38,449 nt of DNA from an uncultured Pirellulaceae bacterium (GCA_905480545.1 CAJQQR010000269.1:1-38449), one strand, 5' to 3'; positions 9,368 through 19,003 are shown, counted from the first letter of the stretch. Made by a program: numbers and translations. The notes: a model not told the origin generated them from the sequence alone.

Positions 9368-10705
9368 TTACCGATCACGTTTCGAGCCGCCCAGTGGTAT
9401 CGAATGATCTTTGATGTTTTGGGTTAAGTCTTCAGCGAGACGCTTCATGGACTCGACCTTGTCGGGGAAATTCTGCGAGAGGTCCGTGGTTTCGGCTGGA
9501 TCGTCGATCAGTTGTATGAGTACCGGGCCAGCGGTGGAGCCTTCAATACCTTTGACCTCGTTTAAGTAAAGCTTCCAGTCGCCAACCCGGATTGCTTCGA
9601 GTTTCGCCCAGCCATTCCAATATAGTAGGCTTTTGCGGGCGTGGGGTTTGTTCGGTTCGTTGATCAACGTATCCCATACGTTGACACCGTCGAGCATCGG
9701 CCGCAGCTCATCGTTGTTTTTCAATTTAATGCCACAGGCGTGTGCCAAGGTCGGCAGCAGGTCGATCGCGGAAATCAGTCCGTCGGTTTCCTGTTTTGCG
9801 GGGATGACACCGGGCCAACGGAAGATGCAAGGAACACGGGTGCCGCCTTCCAGGGACGACCATTTCAGGCCACGGTAGGGTTTGGCCGAGGCCCACTTTC
9901 GCTGGCCAGGCTCGGGGCCATTGTCAGATAGAAAAACCACAATTGTTTTGAGGTCCAGATCGTCTTTCTTCAGTTGTTTAAAAATTTCGCCTACGCGACT
10001 ATCCAGCTCTTCGACCACGTCACCGTAGGCACCGTTTGCGGACTTGTCTCGCCAATCGGGATGAGGCTGCGCAGGAAAGTGTGGCGCTGTAAACGGAAGG
10101 TAGAGGAAAAACGGATGGTCCCGGTTTGCCTGAATAAACTTGATCGCTTCGTTGGTAAACTGCTCCGTAAGGTGTCGGTTGTCGAACGGATCGGCGATCA
10201 ATTCGTTGCTCCTCCACAGTTGCTTCGTCTGGTTATTACTTCGTTTGATATAAAAGGCTGAATCGAAGCCCTGGTTCATTGGCAGCATCTCGGTAGCATC
10301 ACCAAGGTGCCACTTGCCGCAGATCCCTGTCCTGTAGCCGGCGCCTCTGAATATTTCGGCCATCGTTAAAGCTTCCGGTGCCAAGCCGTTATTGCCGTTG
10401 ATCTTGTACCCAATCACGCCACCTCGCCATCCGACTCTCGTAGGGTAAGCGCCGGTCAACAACGCCATCCTAGAGGGTGTGCAAACTGTGGCACCCGCGT
10501 AGAAGCTTGTAAGTCGAGTTCCTTCACTGGCCAACCTGTCGAGTTCTGGAGTTCGGATCGTCCTGCTTCCGTAACACGACAAATCCTGAAAACCAAGATC
10601 GTCGGCCATAATTAATATGACGTTGGGATTGTCGGCGGCGTCGATCACGACAGTTGGCAGAGTCAGAATGGCAATTACAGCCAACGATTTTAAAGTTTTG
10701 AACAT
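9368..10705 (-). CDS. Secreted formylglycine-dependent sulfatase
   Basis: 445 residues. The signal peptide spans 1-23 (cut near VVIDA-AD). The alkaline-phosphatase-like core starts with NVILIMADDLG (metal ligands D35 and D36). C75-T-P-S-R79 is the cysteine-type maturation motif in which the cysteine is converted to formylglycine. GKWHLG and the SDNGPE segment, both conserved in sulfatases, follow. It should hydrolyse sulfate esters of a polysaccharide or sugar in the periplasm or outside. Length is normal for the single-domain family. Maturation needs a formylglycine-generating enzyme, which is not in this window. Neighbours on the same strand are an exported oxidoreductase downstream and the PVC-type cytochrome gene upstream. 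Confidence 0.93.
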   Translation of the reverse strand: MFKTLKSLAVIAILTLPTVVIDAADNPNVILIMADDLGFQDLSCYGSRTIRTPELDRLASEGTRLTSFYAGATVCTPSRMALLTGAYPTRVGWRGGVIGYKINGNNGLAPEALTMAEIFRGAGYRTGICGKWHLGDATEMLPMNQGFDSAFYIKRSNNQTKQLWRSNELIADPFDNRHLTEQFTNEAIKFIQANRDHPFFLYLPFTAPHFPAQPHPDWRDKSANGAYGDVVEELDSRVGEIFKQLKKDDLDLKTIVVFLSDNGPEPGQRKWASAKPYRGLKWSSLEGGTRVPCIFRWPGVIPAKQETDGLISAIDLLPTLAHACGIKLKNNDELRPMLDGVNVWDTLINEPNKPHARKSLLYWNGWAKLEAIRVGDWKLYLNEVKGIEGSTAGPVLIQLIDDPAETTDLSQNFPDKVESMKRLAEDLTQNIKDHSIPLGGSKRDR

Positions 10706-11076
10706 TCTTACTTGCCTTCTTCTTCTGAAACCAATGGTGCCAACGATTGCTCCTCGATTTTCAACGAAAATTGTCCGCGTGATGACGCGATGCGATGCAG
10801 CGGGTGATTGTAGTGGACGAATCTTATGGCTGTGATGATCAACTTGCGTTCGTTGAATTCGTTCCGCAAGTTCAAATCATTATAACTGCCACGAGGCGTT
10901 CCGGTTTTACGCTTCACCGCAATCGTTTTAACTTGGAAAACCATTTGAACTCGATGTTGTACGCATCGCTTTCGCCTGAATTGCTGTACTTTCGAATCGT
11001 TCTTGAGTTGAGCTGGTAGGCGGTAGCTGGGTTGTCGATGCTTCGTTTCAACAGCGACCGAGTCTGCTGCCTAATC
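10706..11076 (-). other. Gap with coding-like minus-strand fragments
   Basis: Two minus-strand frames look partly protein-like. One has no start codon, runs on from the 3' end of the cytochrome gene and stops at TGA 10914-10916; it contains NPATAYQLNSRTIRKYSNSG and NIEFKWFSK. The other, 78 codons with ATG at 10944, stops two bases before the sulfatase start (TAA 10708-10710) and ends SLAPLVSEEEGK. A single frame change near 10930 would join them. I recognise neither family. This may be a decayed gene, a small real gene (10708-10944), or noncoding sequence. No terminator is visible. Confidence 0.25.
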
Positions 11077-14000
11077 TTATCGGGCCGTTTTGAGGAACTC
11101 CAGCAAATCGGCTAGTTCCTGGTCGGAGAGTTGCTGGTCTAATCCAGCTGGCATAATGGAAACCGTTCCTTGCGCCATTTTTTCGATATCATTGCGGGGA
11201 ATGCGGATTTCTTTTCTATCGCCGGTGACCAGAATAATTTCAGTTTGGTTGTCTTCTTTCAAGAAGCCGTTGAACGTTAGTCCGTCAATTGTATCTACGA
11301 TGACCGGTTCGTAGCCCCGCACAAAACTTAAACTGGGAAACAGAATGGATTCCATTAAATCACGTTTTTGTCGGATCCCACCAATCCTTGTCAAGTCGGG
11401 CCCCAATCGTCCACCAAGGTATCCCACTGCATGACAAGCCGAGCACGAAGCACTGGAGCTTTGAAAGATTTTTTGGCCCTTTGCCGCGTCTCCGGTCGGC
11501 AGCCTAAGCAGTCGTCTATCCAGCGTCTTTGCTTTTTCCATTTGGGTCTGGTCTGATCGCCGAAAATGAGTTTGGATTTTGGATTGTAATTCAGGCCCAA
11601 AATGGGAGATTTGTTGATTTAATTTTTTTCGATCAACGGAGGCAAGCGACGAAGTTTGAACCAGTGATTTTGAAAGCTGGTTGGCTGTGTCAATCGAATC
11701 AGTCTTTCGAAACAGGGCGAGGATCTGCTCGATTTCCAAGGGACCAACCTTGGGCAGCGTTTTTGCCAATACAACAAATTGTTTGTCCGTGAGTTTCGCA
11801 CGATGCAATGACCGTGTCGCGAGCGTTCGGTTTTCTGAGTTGCGTCCAGTCAATAAATTGGAAATTGAAAGTTCGAACAGATCATCGTCTAGTACGATCG
11901 GAGAACGAAGCACGCAAATCGCATGCAATCTTGTTTTATCGGGTAATGTCAGGTTTTGTGCAGCAGCCAAGAAGTCGGCATCCAGCGTTTGATTGATTTG
12001 CGGATCAGTAGCTCTCAGCTTTTCAAAAAGCCGAACCGCTAGTGAGATGATTTTCGGGTTTTCATGCGATAGAAAACGACTGGCGTCTAGCCACTCTGCG
12101 GGTGGCGTTTTTAACTTGCTATCGTTCATCGCCTGCAGTACGGCAGAAATTGCGGCGTCGTTTTCGGCTTCCTTTAGCAATAAGGCCAGTGTCGAGCTTC
12201 CCGTTGCGGATTGAGCAAAACTGGACATCAAACGTTTTAATTCACGTGGTCCGTTTTCGGCTGATTTATTTTCAAGGCGTGTCTTCATTGGCTCATAGAA
12301 GGCAGTTGCCCACTGGGGGTGTTGTAAAGCGATCCAAACCGCCGCCTGCCGAATTCCGCTGTACCGCGAATTGATTCGTTTCGCGACTGCCTCTGCCGCA
12401 AGCTGACTGCTTTCCATTTGGTCCATCGCAATCAAAGCGGCCGCAACACCAAACTCATTCGCTGAATTCAACGCTTTTTCGACTGCGGAAAAATCATCGA
12501 TTTCAATCAATGCATAGGAAACTTTGTGTTGAAGAATGCGACCATCGTTCGGTTTGAGCGTCTTCATCAGTGGCGTGATCGCTTCCTGCATTCTCAATCG
12601 GCCCAACGATTCAATAGCCGCACCACGCACCGCATCCGACGGAGACGTTAGCAGTTGGCATAATTGTTTAAACGCTTTTTTGTCGCGATGAAGACCAACA
12701 CAATGAGCGGCAGCAATTTGCGTGGTGATCGAACGAGCCGATAGGCCCTCACGTACAATTTCAAATGCTTGTGGCGTGTTGATTTGGGACGCCGTCCAGA
12801 TGATCTGCGTTGCCGTTTGTGAATGCGTTAACTCGTTAAGGCGAAGTTGTCCCTGTCGGAGAAATGCAATTGCGTCTTCGCCGATATCAATGAGTAGCTG
12901 TTTGGCCCTGTTCGCAACTGCAAACCGCTCATCGCCAAGCCGATCGACCCACGTTTGGGAAACATCCCCCCAAACAATTTTGACTCCCCATGGATCATCA
13001 ACCACCGGTGCACCAGTTCGGCGAATGCGATAGATCCCGCCGAGTACCTCAGGCTTGTGCAATTGAGAGGTTGGACAACAAAGTTTGTACCAGCCGCCGG
13101 TATCAACAACCAAAAGGCTGCCGTCAGAATCCTCCAAAATATCAGTTGGATGAAAATCAAAACTATCGCAAACCAAAAAATCCTCGTCAATGGTTTTAAA
13201 CGAACCACCGTCGCGGATGAGTTGGTGCCGCGTAATTTTGTGCATGTTAAAACTGGATGCAAACAAGTTTCCACGATATTGTTCGCCGAACAAATTTGAT
13301 TTCATACACATAAGACCCGACGGCGCCGCAGCGCCCATGTGGGCCAACGGTGGCATCAGTTCTCCGGTCCGTGGATGCCCTTGAAGAACCCCATGATCCT
13401 TGCCGTAAACACCTCCATAAATCGCGTGGATGATGCCGTCTCGTTTTCCGTTGGCGGGATGTTGCAAAAAAGTTGTCGTGAAAAATCGCTCGCCCGCTTC
13501 CGAAAAAGCAACTTCAACTGGATTGTCCATTCCACCCGCCATCACCGATTCAACATCACCTCCGTTAATGTGCCGCCGAAAAATATGCGAAGCACGCGTC
13601 ACCAACGGCGTTTTCCCGGGACGAGAATAAGTCTGTTCGGCGAATGCACCCTTGCACCAATAAATCATTCCATCAGGCCCAAGATAGGGGCCATGTAAAT
13701 CATTTGCACAGCCCGTTAAAGTTTTTGCATTGAACCATTCTTCTCGATGGTCGCTGACTCCATCGTTATTGAGATCCGAAAACTTCCAGATGCTCGGCGG
13801 AGCTGCAACGAAAAGGGAACCGTTTCGAAACATGGCTCCTTCGGGAAACATCAGCCGATCTGCGTAGTTCGTTCGCTTGTCAAAAAAACCGTCATGATTC
13901 GAATCGGAAAGCTTTAGGATCCAATGGGGCTTATCCGCTAGTTGTTTCTGGCTTGGGTCGTTGGTGCCATTGGACTCGGTAACATAAAGATTTCCATGCT

Positions 14001-14178
14001 GATCAAAACAGGCACTGATCGGACGTTTCACAATCGAAGCATCAGTGGCCTTTTCGATCACAAAACCCTTGGGCAACGTGAACTTGTATCCGTCGATCAC
14101 AAAATCTTCAGCGGGACAAACGCTTGCAATGAATGTCAGGCAAATGAGCAGAAGGAAAAAGGATTTCATTGATTTCAT
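11077..14178 (-). CDS. PVC-type propeller/HEAT/cytochrome c protein
   Basis: 1033 residues from the ATG at 14178 (a second ATG three codons on, at 14169, is equally possible). The frame is open for 64 more codons upstream, but those read as noncoding and precede the signal peptide, which ends near VCPA-ED. Order: a sugar-dehydrogenase-like beta-propeller (about 30-430, with calcium-binding-like DSNHDG and DLNNDG loops), a long helical HEAT-like region (about 450-850), then a monohaem cytochrome c domain with C-S-A-C-H at 912-916 and a distal methionine in IMPAGL. This three-part fusion is characteristic of Planctomycetes/Verrucomicrobia. The protein should pass electrons from oxidation of a sugar or alcohol to a periplasmic acceptor. 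It lies upstream of sulfatase and oxidoreductase genes on the same strand. Confidence 0.88.
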   Translation of the reverse strand: MKSMKSFFLLLICLTFIASVCPAEDFVIDGYKFTLPKGFVIEKATDASIVKRPISACFDQHGNLYVTESNGTNDPSQKQLADKPHWILKLSDSNHDGFFDKRTNYADRLMFPEGAMFRNGSLFVAAPPSIWKFSDLNNDGVSDHREEWFNAKTLTGCANDLHGPYLGPDGMIYWCKGAFAEQTYSRPGKTPLVTRASHIFRRHINGGDVESVMAGGMDNPVEVAFSEAGERFFTTTFLQHPANGKRDGIIHAIYGGVYGKDHGVLQGHPRTGELMPPLAHMGAAAPSGLMCMKSNLFGEQYRGNLFASSFNMHKITRHQLIRDGGSFKTIDEDFLVCDSFDFHPTDILEDSDGSLLVVDTGGWYKLCCPTSQLHKPEVLGGIYRIRRTGAPVVDDPWGVKIVWGDVSQTWVDRLGDERFAVANRAKQLLIDIGEDAIAFLRQGQLRLNELTHSQTATQIIWTASQINTPQAFEIVREGLSARSITTQIAAAHCVGLHRDKKAFKQLCQLLTSPSDAVRGAAIESLGRLRMQEAITPLMKTLKPNDGRILQHKVSYALIEIDDFSAVEKALNSANEFGVAAALIAMDQMESSQLAAEAVAKRINSRYSGIRQAAVWIALQHPQWATAFYEPMKTRLENKSAENGPRELKRLMSSFAQSATGSSTLALLLKEAENDAAISAVLQAMNDSKLKTPPAEWLDASRFLSHENPKIISLAVRLFEKLRATDPQINQTLDADFLAAAQNLTLPDKTRLHAICVLRSPIVLDDDLFELSISNLLTGRNSENRTLATRSLHRAKLTDKQFVVLAKTLPKVGPLEIEQILALFRKTDSIDTANQLSKSLVQTSSLASVDRKKLNQQISHFGPELQSKIQTHFRRSDQTQMEKAKTLDRRLLRLPTGDAAKGQKIFQSSSASCSACHAVGYLGGRLGPDLTRIGGIRQKRDLMESILFPSLSFVRGYEPVIVDTIDGLTFNGFLKEDNQTEIILVTGDRKEIRIPRNDIEKMAQGTVSIMPAGLDQQLSDQELADLLEFLKTAR

Positions 14179-14480
14179 TCCGGAGATTCGCGAGGTGGGA
14201 TATTGTTTGAGGCGTCTATTCTCCGTTTGTACGACACGATTATCAAGCATTGAGGTCCCAATGCGTCGTCGATTTTCTGGATAACCGTGGGCGCCGCAGT
14301 GGTGTCGACTCAGATCGGTTTTTTCCGGGTAATCGTTGTTGCCGCTTTCAACACACGCGGTATGACCCAATGCTTAAGATTTTTTCCGATCAGGAATTTC
14401 CCCAATCAGTTTTTGGAGACAGCAAGCCCCGGGACGGATCGTACAGATCGATTGAAAACAAAAACTCAGTAATCTCAATA
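14179..14480. other. Intergenic, 302 bases
   Basis: It separates two minus-strand genes and should hold the terminator of the dehydrogenase gene and the promoter of the cytochrome gene. I see no clear hairpin plus T-run, no repeat and no convincing reading frame. Confidence 0.4.
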
Positions 14481-15290
14481 TCACCAGTGCATAACCATAC
14501 CGCCATCGACATTGATTGTCTGTCCGGTAACATGCTCCGCTCTTTCGGAGGATAGGAAGACGATCATTTCGGCAATCGAAGAGGCTGGTTGCCAACGCCC
14601 AAGCGGGACGAGCGACTGTATCTTGCTGCTTGCCCAGTCCTCGAAACTAAGTCGCGAATTTGGCTCAGACTGATCGTGCCACGCCTTCCAAACCGACTTG
14701 GCGAGCGGGGTTATCACCATGCCGGGGCAGACGGTATTTACACGAATCCCGTTGGGCGCGAGATCTTTTGCCATGCACTGCGAAAAATTGATATTCGCTG
14801 CCTTTGAGGCACTGTATGGCGGATCCGTTTGGGATCCCATTTGGCCAGCGACTGATGCGACGAACACCATCGTTCCTGATTTCTTTTCTACCATCCATGG
14901 CGTGACGGCATGGGCGACGATTGCCATTCCTATCACGTTTGTTTCCAAAACCTGTCGCCAATCATCTGGCTGCAAATTCGTAAACGGGAAACCGAACTTC
15001 CCCGATCCAACTGCAGCGGCCAGCACTAAATGATCCAATCCATCGTGGCGTTCAATGGTTCGGGACAGAGCAGCGTTCACCGCGTCAGCATCGGTGATAT
15101 CGACCCGAATTCCAGATGTTTTTGACGAAGTTCCATCGGCAACTGTCTTGCCAATTTCTTCAACATTTTCGTCTCGATCCCAAATCACAACATGGGCCCC
15201 TTCGGCAACAAACGCTTTGGCTGTTTCCAAGCCGATACCGCTTGCACCACCAACAACCAGGACGTTCCGATTGGTTAATTTTAAATCCAC
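14481..15290 (-). CDS. Short-chain dehydrogenase/reductase (SDR)
   Basis: 269 residues, classical SDR length. The nucleotide-binding glycine motif is GGASGIG (14-20). An acidic residue at the end of the second strand (D38 in WDRD) suggests preference for NAD. The catalytic set is N118, S146, Y159 and K163 (YSASK). The C-terminal segment 'VTGQTINVDGGM' is typical of the FabG-like/sugar-alcohol branch. It is cytoplasmic, with no signal peptide. Likely an NAD-linked oxidation or reduction of a hydroxyl in a sugar, sugar acid or acyl substrate; exact substrate unknown. It lies 302 bases upstream of the cytochrome gene on the same strand, so it may or may not share a transcript with the sulfatase group. 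Confidence 0.9.
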   Translation of the reverse strand: MDLKLTNRNVLVVGGASGIGLETAKAFVAEGAHVVIWDRDENVEEIGKTVADGTSSKTSGIRVDITDADAVNAALSRTIERHDGLDHLVLAAAVGSGKFGFPFTNLQPDDWRQVLETNVIGMAIVAHAVTPWMVEKKSGTMVFVASVAGQMGSQTDPPYSASKAANINFSQCMAKDLAPNGIRVNTVCPGMVITPLAKSVWKAWHDQSEPNSRLSFEDWASSKIQSLVPLGRWQPASSIAEMIVFLSSERAEHVTGQTINVDGGMVMHW

Positions 15291-16287
15291 ACGTCACTCA
15301 TTGCTGTTGGATAAGAAATCTGAAACCTCCGGCCAGAAATAAAAGCTTTGGTAATAGAACTGCAAGCATTTGCATTTGAGGCGGAAAGGGAAAGAGTTCA
15401 GAAAAGGGGGAGGAAAACAGGGGCGTTTTTAAGGATTTAATCAAAGAGGATCGACCTCGTTGCCCCATTTTTATTTTAGCGGACGTGATCAGAATCGATC
15501 AAGTCTTAAAGGGTCTTTTGTCGGCAGGATACCGATTTAAGATATCGCGTCGGTACAAGTAATTTGCGAAACAAGTCGGCAAACTATCCGGCGCATTTCA
15601 CGCTTTGCTTCACAATTGTTGAACCCGCCAAATTGAAGCACTCTTCAAAGATGATTACAACCGATTTGCTAATCAGTAAGTATGGTCCAGCTCAATTTGT
15701 CATTTCTTTCGTCCGTTTGGACTTGCGAAGCGTCGTTTTCAAGTAGGATGCTCTGAGGTCTGCTTGGATCTAATTTGCACTTACTCAAGCGGTGCAGTCA
15801 GAGATGAAGTGAGGTAAGCCAACAGGTTGAAATTCGCTGGCCCGTTTATTCACAATCTTGTTTCACGCTGTAGGAATGGAAAACGGCATGACGGACAAGA
15901 TTTCCCGATATCTTGCCCAGTCCTCTGACGAAACCGTAGACGGTCATCCTCGCAATATTCGGGGCAATCTAGTGTTCTCGTAAGCCATGCATTTTGTATG
16001 ACTGGTGGGTTGGTTGGCTTGTTTCAAGCACCCAAAAATTTTTCAAGCAGCCGACTGTTTTAAGCTGGAACGACGTGCATCAATTTGGTTGGACATGAAC
16101 CCGCCCCAGCCGAACGCAGATTGTCTGCCGGCGGGTGACACCAATTAATCATGTTCAGCGATAATCGACAAGTTCACGTTTTATCCAAAGCGAAAAATTT
16201 GCTGTAACACCATGGGGGTCGGCACCAAGAAATAGGAATAGAAGTGGCTCGACGTAGCGTTTGATTTCTCAGGTTATTCGCTGTTGC
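15291..16287. other. Intergenic, 997 bases
   Basis: The longest gene-free stretch here. Open frames are at most 60 codons and lack motifs. It contains the nested hairpin at 16099-16136 and a small GAGG-CCTC hairpin near 15447-15459. It separates the sugar-degradation group from the polysaccharide locus. No tRNA, repeat array or insertion sequence was recognised. Confidence 0.5.
16099..16136. other. Nested perfect hairpin
   Basis: ACCCGCC (16099-16105) pairs with GGCGGGT (16130-16136). Inside, GCAGA (16116-16120) pairs with TCTGC (16124-16128) around TTG. The GC-rich outer stem and inner stem give a stable two-level structure about 150 bases beyond the stop of the minus-strand gene at 16288. 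There is no T-run. It could be a REP-like element, a decayed terminator or a structured RNA end. Confidence 0.35.
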
Positions 16288-17103
16288 CTATTCTTTCGAA
16301 GAGTTGTCGCCAAATCGTTTTAAGCTAGTCGATTTTGACCAATTCAGTACCGCTGATTTGATTTGTCGTGGTAGCAGGATTCGATAAAGAGTTCGAATCA
16401 AACCCGTTTGACAGGCGGGCCTCAGCGTCCATCGAATCGGAGCTGACAGTATTCTTTTACCCAGGCCCAGTCGGTTCAGTAATTCTGGCTCGACCAACAT
16501 GGGATAAGCGGAAATCAGTAATTCATAAGTCACTGGTCCAAGAGCACGCCGATAAGATTGCAGCAGTCGGTTCGTAAAGTCGCTCCTAACCCATAAAGGC
16601 AGACGTTCCTTCCTCTGCTCACAAAGTTCAGCGTACGACCACGGTAGATCGGGAATTCCCATTTGTTCGCCGATGGAACTCATGTCTTTAACCATCATGT
16701 CCTTTTCGCAGGGCGAAAGAACTGCTCCGGTGACCAACGGAACGCTCCGAATCGAATACATCATATCCATGGAAAGAACGTCGCGGTAACTTGTGGCAGG
16801 GATCCGCTGACCGCGCTTGTTTTCTAGTTGTTGATGCAGTTGCTTTAGCTTTGACGCTTGAAGATTTCGTGTTTCATCGTCGGCGGTTATAAGCTGCCGA
16901 AGGTAATCGATCGTGGAAAGAAATCGGCCAATCGGATCAGCGGGAAGGCGTCCCGTGTAGAAAAGCCAGTCCACAGAGGGATTGAGAGGGAACTCGGCAC
17001 TCGCGCCTACAAAAACGAGCAGCATACATGTTGGATCGGACCAAACACGACGTGACGTCTCAAAGGGAATTAGGCTGCCGGATTTTTTGTTTTCGCCGTG
17101 CAT
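16288..17103 (-). CDS. DUF2236/MpaB-like putative oxygenase
   Basis: 271 residues, no signal peptide. The order of conserved-looking pieces fits the DUF2236 family (relatives: fungal MpaB and the latex-clearing rubber oxygenase, haem proteins): VWSDPTCMLL (20-29), DPIGRFLSTIDYL (56-68) as in the family's 'dP.gRl..T..yl', KLKQLHQQL with H90 as candidate haem-region histidine, a 'YRDVLSMDMMYSI' segment, and 'MGIPDLPWSYAEL' (148-160) matching the usual 'lGvp.lP.t..el'. Reactions of bacterial members are mostly unknown; oxidative C-C cleavage or hydroxylation is proposed for relatives. It is the last gene of the minus-strand polysaccharide arm but lies 447 bases downstream of the previous gene, so cotranscription is uncertain. 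Confidence 0.6.
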   Translation of the reverse strand: MHGENKKSGSLIPFETSRRVWSDPTCMLLVFVGASAEFPLNPSVDWLFYTGRLPADPIGRFLSTIDYLRQLITADDETRNLQASKLKQLHQQLENKRGQRIPATSYRDVLSMDMMYSIRSVPLVTGAVLSPCEKDMMVKDMSSIGEQMGIPDLPWSYAELCEQRKERLPLWVRSDFTNRLLQSYRRALGPVTYELLISAYPMLVEPELLNRLGLGKRILSAPIRWTLRPACQTGLIRTLYRILLPRQIKSAVLNWSKSTSLKRFGDNSSKE

Positions 17104-17550
17104 TTTAAAAAAACAATTTTAAAGTTCGATTACTTTTTCGTTCGACGGGCAATGCCTTCGTTTGCGCAAGCAAGGTCATCGCAGCATCTGTCATCCACCC
17201 AGTTGTTTTTTTACACATGCTTGGCAGAACAAAGTGATTCCTCGAGAACAGAAATACAAATGGTCCATTTTTACTCTTGGTTTCATCATTGAGTCGCAGT
17301 TGGTTGCAGATTTAGAAACAGGGTTTCAGCTCCTGTCTTTCGTTTAGAAACAAGCACATTCGCCTTATTCAAATAGTTTTTGATTGGCATGGATCCATTT
17401 AGAATAATTTGCGAGGACAGCGATCCGGCTGCTTGTTTAACTCCGACGGAATTGCAAAAGCGTCATTCAATGAATTGTAAACATTTGGGGGAGGGATTGA
17501 TTTGCCGGTTTGTCAACTTTCATCATAGGCAAACGTTAATCGTCGGTTTC
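17104..17550. other. Intergenic, 447 bases
   Basis: It separates two minus-strand genes. A 62-codon plus-strand frame (17380-17568), unusually rich in Cys and His, runs into the 3' end of the opposite gene; it has no motif and no ribosome binding site and is not called. No terminator-like hairpin was found. Confidence 0.4.
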
Positions 17551-18978
17551 TTAATGTTGGCAAGGTGATCTGTCGTCCTTGGGCACTGGGCGGAAATACA
17601 GTAATTTGCGAATCGCTATATTTTGTGGTACCGCAAACGGATGGTCGTTTTTTATACCAATCCTTTTGTTGATTTGATCGCGTTGACCTTGGTAGTTGAA
17701 CGCGACGTAAAAATTCTCGTCAGTCGAGCTGATGAATCGCTGGAATTCAAACGCAGTGATAAACAAGTCTTTGTCGATGTACTCTGCTTTCAGTTTCTCA
17801 TGGTTCGTATCCAAGATTTCCACAAGATCATCCTGATATTTGGCTACTCGGAGTGCGGGCATAAAAAGATGGTTATTGATTCCACCTTCAGTCCTTAAAT
17901 TGCTGTACATGGTAAAGCAGGTCTCAGTTTTTAGGCCAAGGTATTGTGAACTGCCGTTCAAAAATACCAGCGGCAGAAAGAGCCAAAGGAAACGAGGTTT
18001 CGCACCGCTGGCGGCCTGCGTTTCAGCAGGGTCGTGCGATTGTTTTGAAATCGCATTTAAATAGGCAAAGGCAATCAGGGCAGACCAAGAAATCCAAATA
18101 ACCCACGGGATGCGGTAAATGATAAAAGGGCCGAAACCTGCACGGTCGTTTCCGGTTAATTCTGCAACTACAAGCAGTGTTGCTGTGGCGGCAACGCATA
18201 CCGAAAATACGGCTCGAGCTGTTGCGAGTCTTTTTGAACCAAATCTTTGTGTCAATCGATCATGGAATTCATTGACCCAGTTCGTTAAGGCCGGTAAAAG
18301 AAACAGCCCATAAACCGAATACGCCAATGCGGAGAATGTTCGATGACCTATGAGACCCAACATGAAATGAAATGCTAAGCCGATTAAGATTGCAATCCAT
18401 TGGGTCCGTTTGAACGTCAGTAAAATTGGAATCGCAAATTCAATTGCGATGGTCCCCCAAATTGCGCACTGTAGTGTAAAGTACGATTTGGAAACAAATG
18501 GTAGACGCCGAATCAAGTCATCAAACATAACAACAACACAGCTCTGCTCGGCATCGAAAAAACCGTAATTTAATTTGGCAAGGATTGCGAAATAATACAT
18601 TACGATCAGGGAGGCCTTTAGTACCGGCACAAACCGATCGACCGATCGGTCCCTCCATGCTGCATTGGAATCCAAAAAAGAAATCAGCAGTGCCGTGAGG
18701 ATGGTTGCGTTTAGAACGGATTCAACCAGGATATGATTCACGACAAATGGCCATTTTCCGACGTTGTAAATCAGGCTACTTAACAGCATCAGTGAAAAAA
18801 AAGCCTGCGACCGGGGAAACGAAATGGACGCAACGGCGAATATGGTTAGTATCCATCCCCAAACGTTGTTGTTCTCAATCCAGGCGTTGTAGAAGTCTTG
18901 ATGAACAAGTGCCTGACTAGCCCAGAGAAACGTGAACACTGTTAGCCGGTTGATTCTTTGATTAGAAGGCGATGCCAT
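17551..18978 (-). CDS. HTTM-like polytopic membrane protein
   Basis: 475 residues with about ten hydrophobic segments over 1-330 and a hydrophilic C-terminal domain of about 130 residues. Features match the HTTM (horizontally transferred transmembrane) group related to vitamin K-dependent gamma-carboxylase: a helix ending AKLNYGFFDAE followed by a cysteine segment, a helix with FAIPILLTFKRTQW, then GLAFHFMLG with a histidine in the membrane. After the last helix, 'QYLGLKTETCFTMYSNLRTE' is a signature seen after the membrane domain of such proteins. Function is unknown in bacteria; peptide or small-molecule modification at the membrane has been suggested. The start lies 25 bases after the stop of the second ATP-grasp gene, so it is very likely part of that operon. 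Confidence 0.7.
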   Translation of the reverse strand: MASPSNQRINRLTVFTFLWASQALVHQDFYNAWIENNNVWGWILTIFAVASISFPRSQAFFSLMLLSSLIYNVGKWPFVVNHILVESVLNATILTALLISFLDSNAAWRDRSVDRFVPVLKASLIVMYYFAILAKLNYGFFDAEQSCVVVMFDDLIRRLPFVSKSYFTLQCAIWGTIAIEFAIPILLTFKRTQWIAILIGLAFHFMLGLIGHRTFSALAYSVYGLFLLPALTNWVNEFHDRLTQRFGSKRLATARAVFSVCVAATATLLVVAELTGNDRAGFGPFIIYRIPWVIWISWSALIAFAYLNAISKQSHDPAETQAASGAKPRFLWLFLPLVFLNGSSQYLGLKTETCFTMYSNLRTEGGINNHLFMPALRVAKYQDDLVEILDTNHEKLKAEYIDKDLFITAFEFQRFISSTDENFYVAFNYQGQRDQINKRIGIKNDHPFAVPQNIAIRKLLYFRPVPKDDRSPCQH

Positions 18979-19003
18979 CGAGTCATTCTCACGAGTCGTT
19001 TTT

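Noticed and set aside
17380-17568. Cys/His-containing 62-codon plus-strand frame
   Set aside because: Cys spacing does not form a metal-binding motif, there is no start signal, and it runs into the 3' end of the opposite gene.
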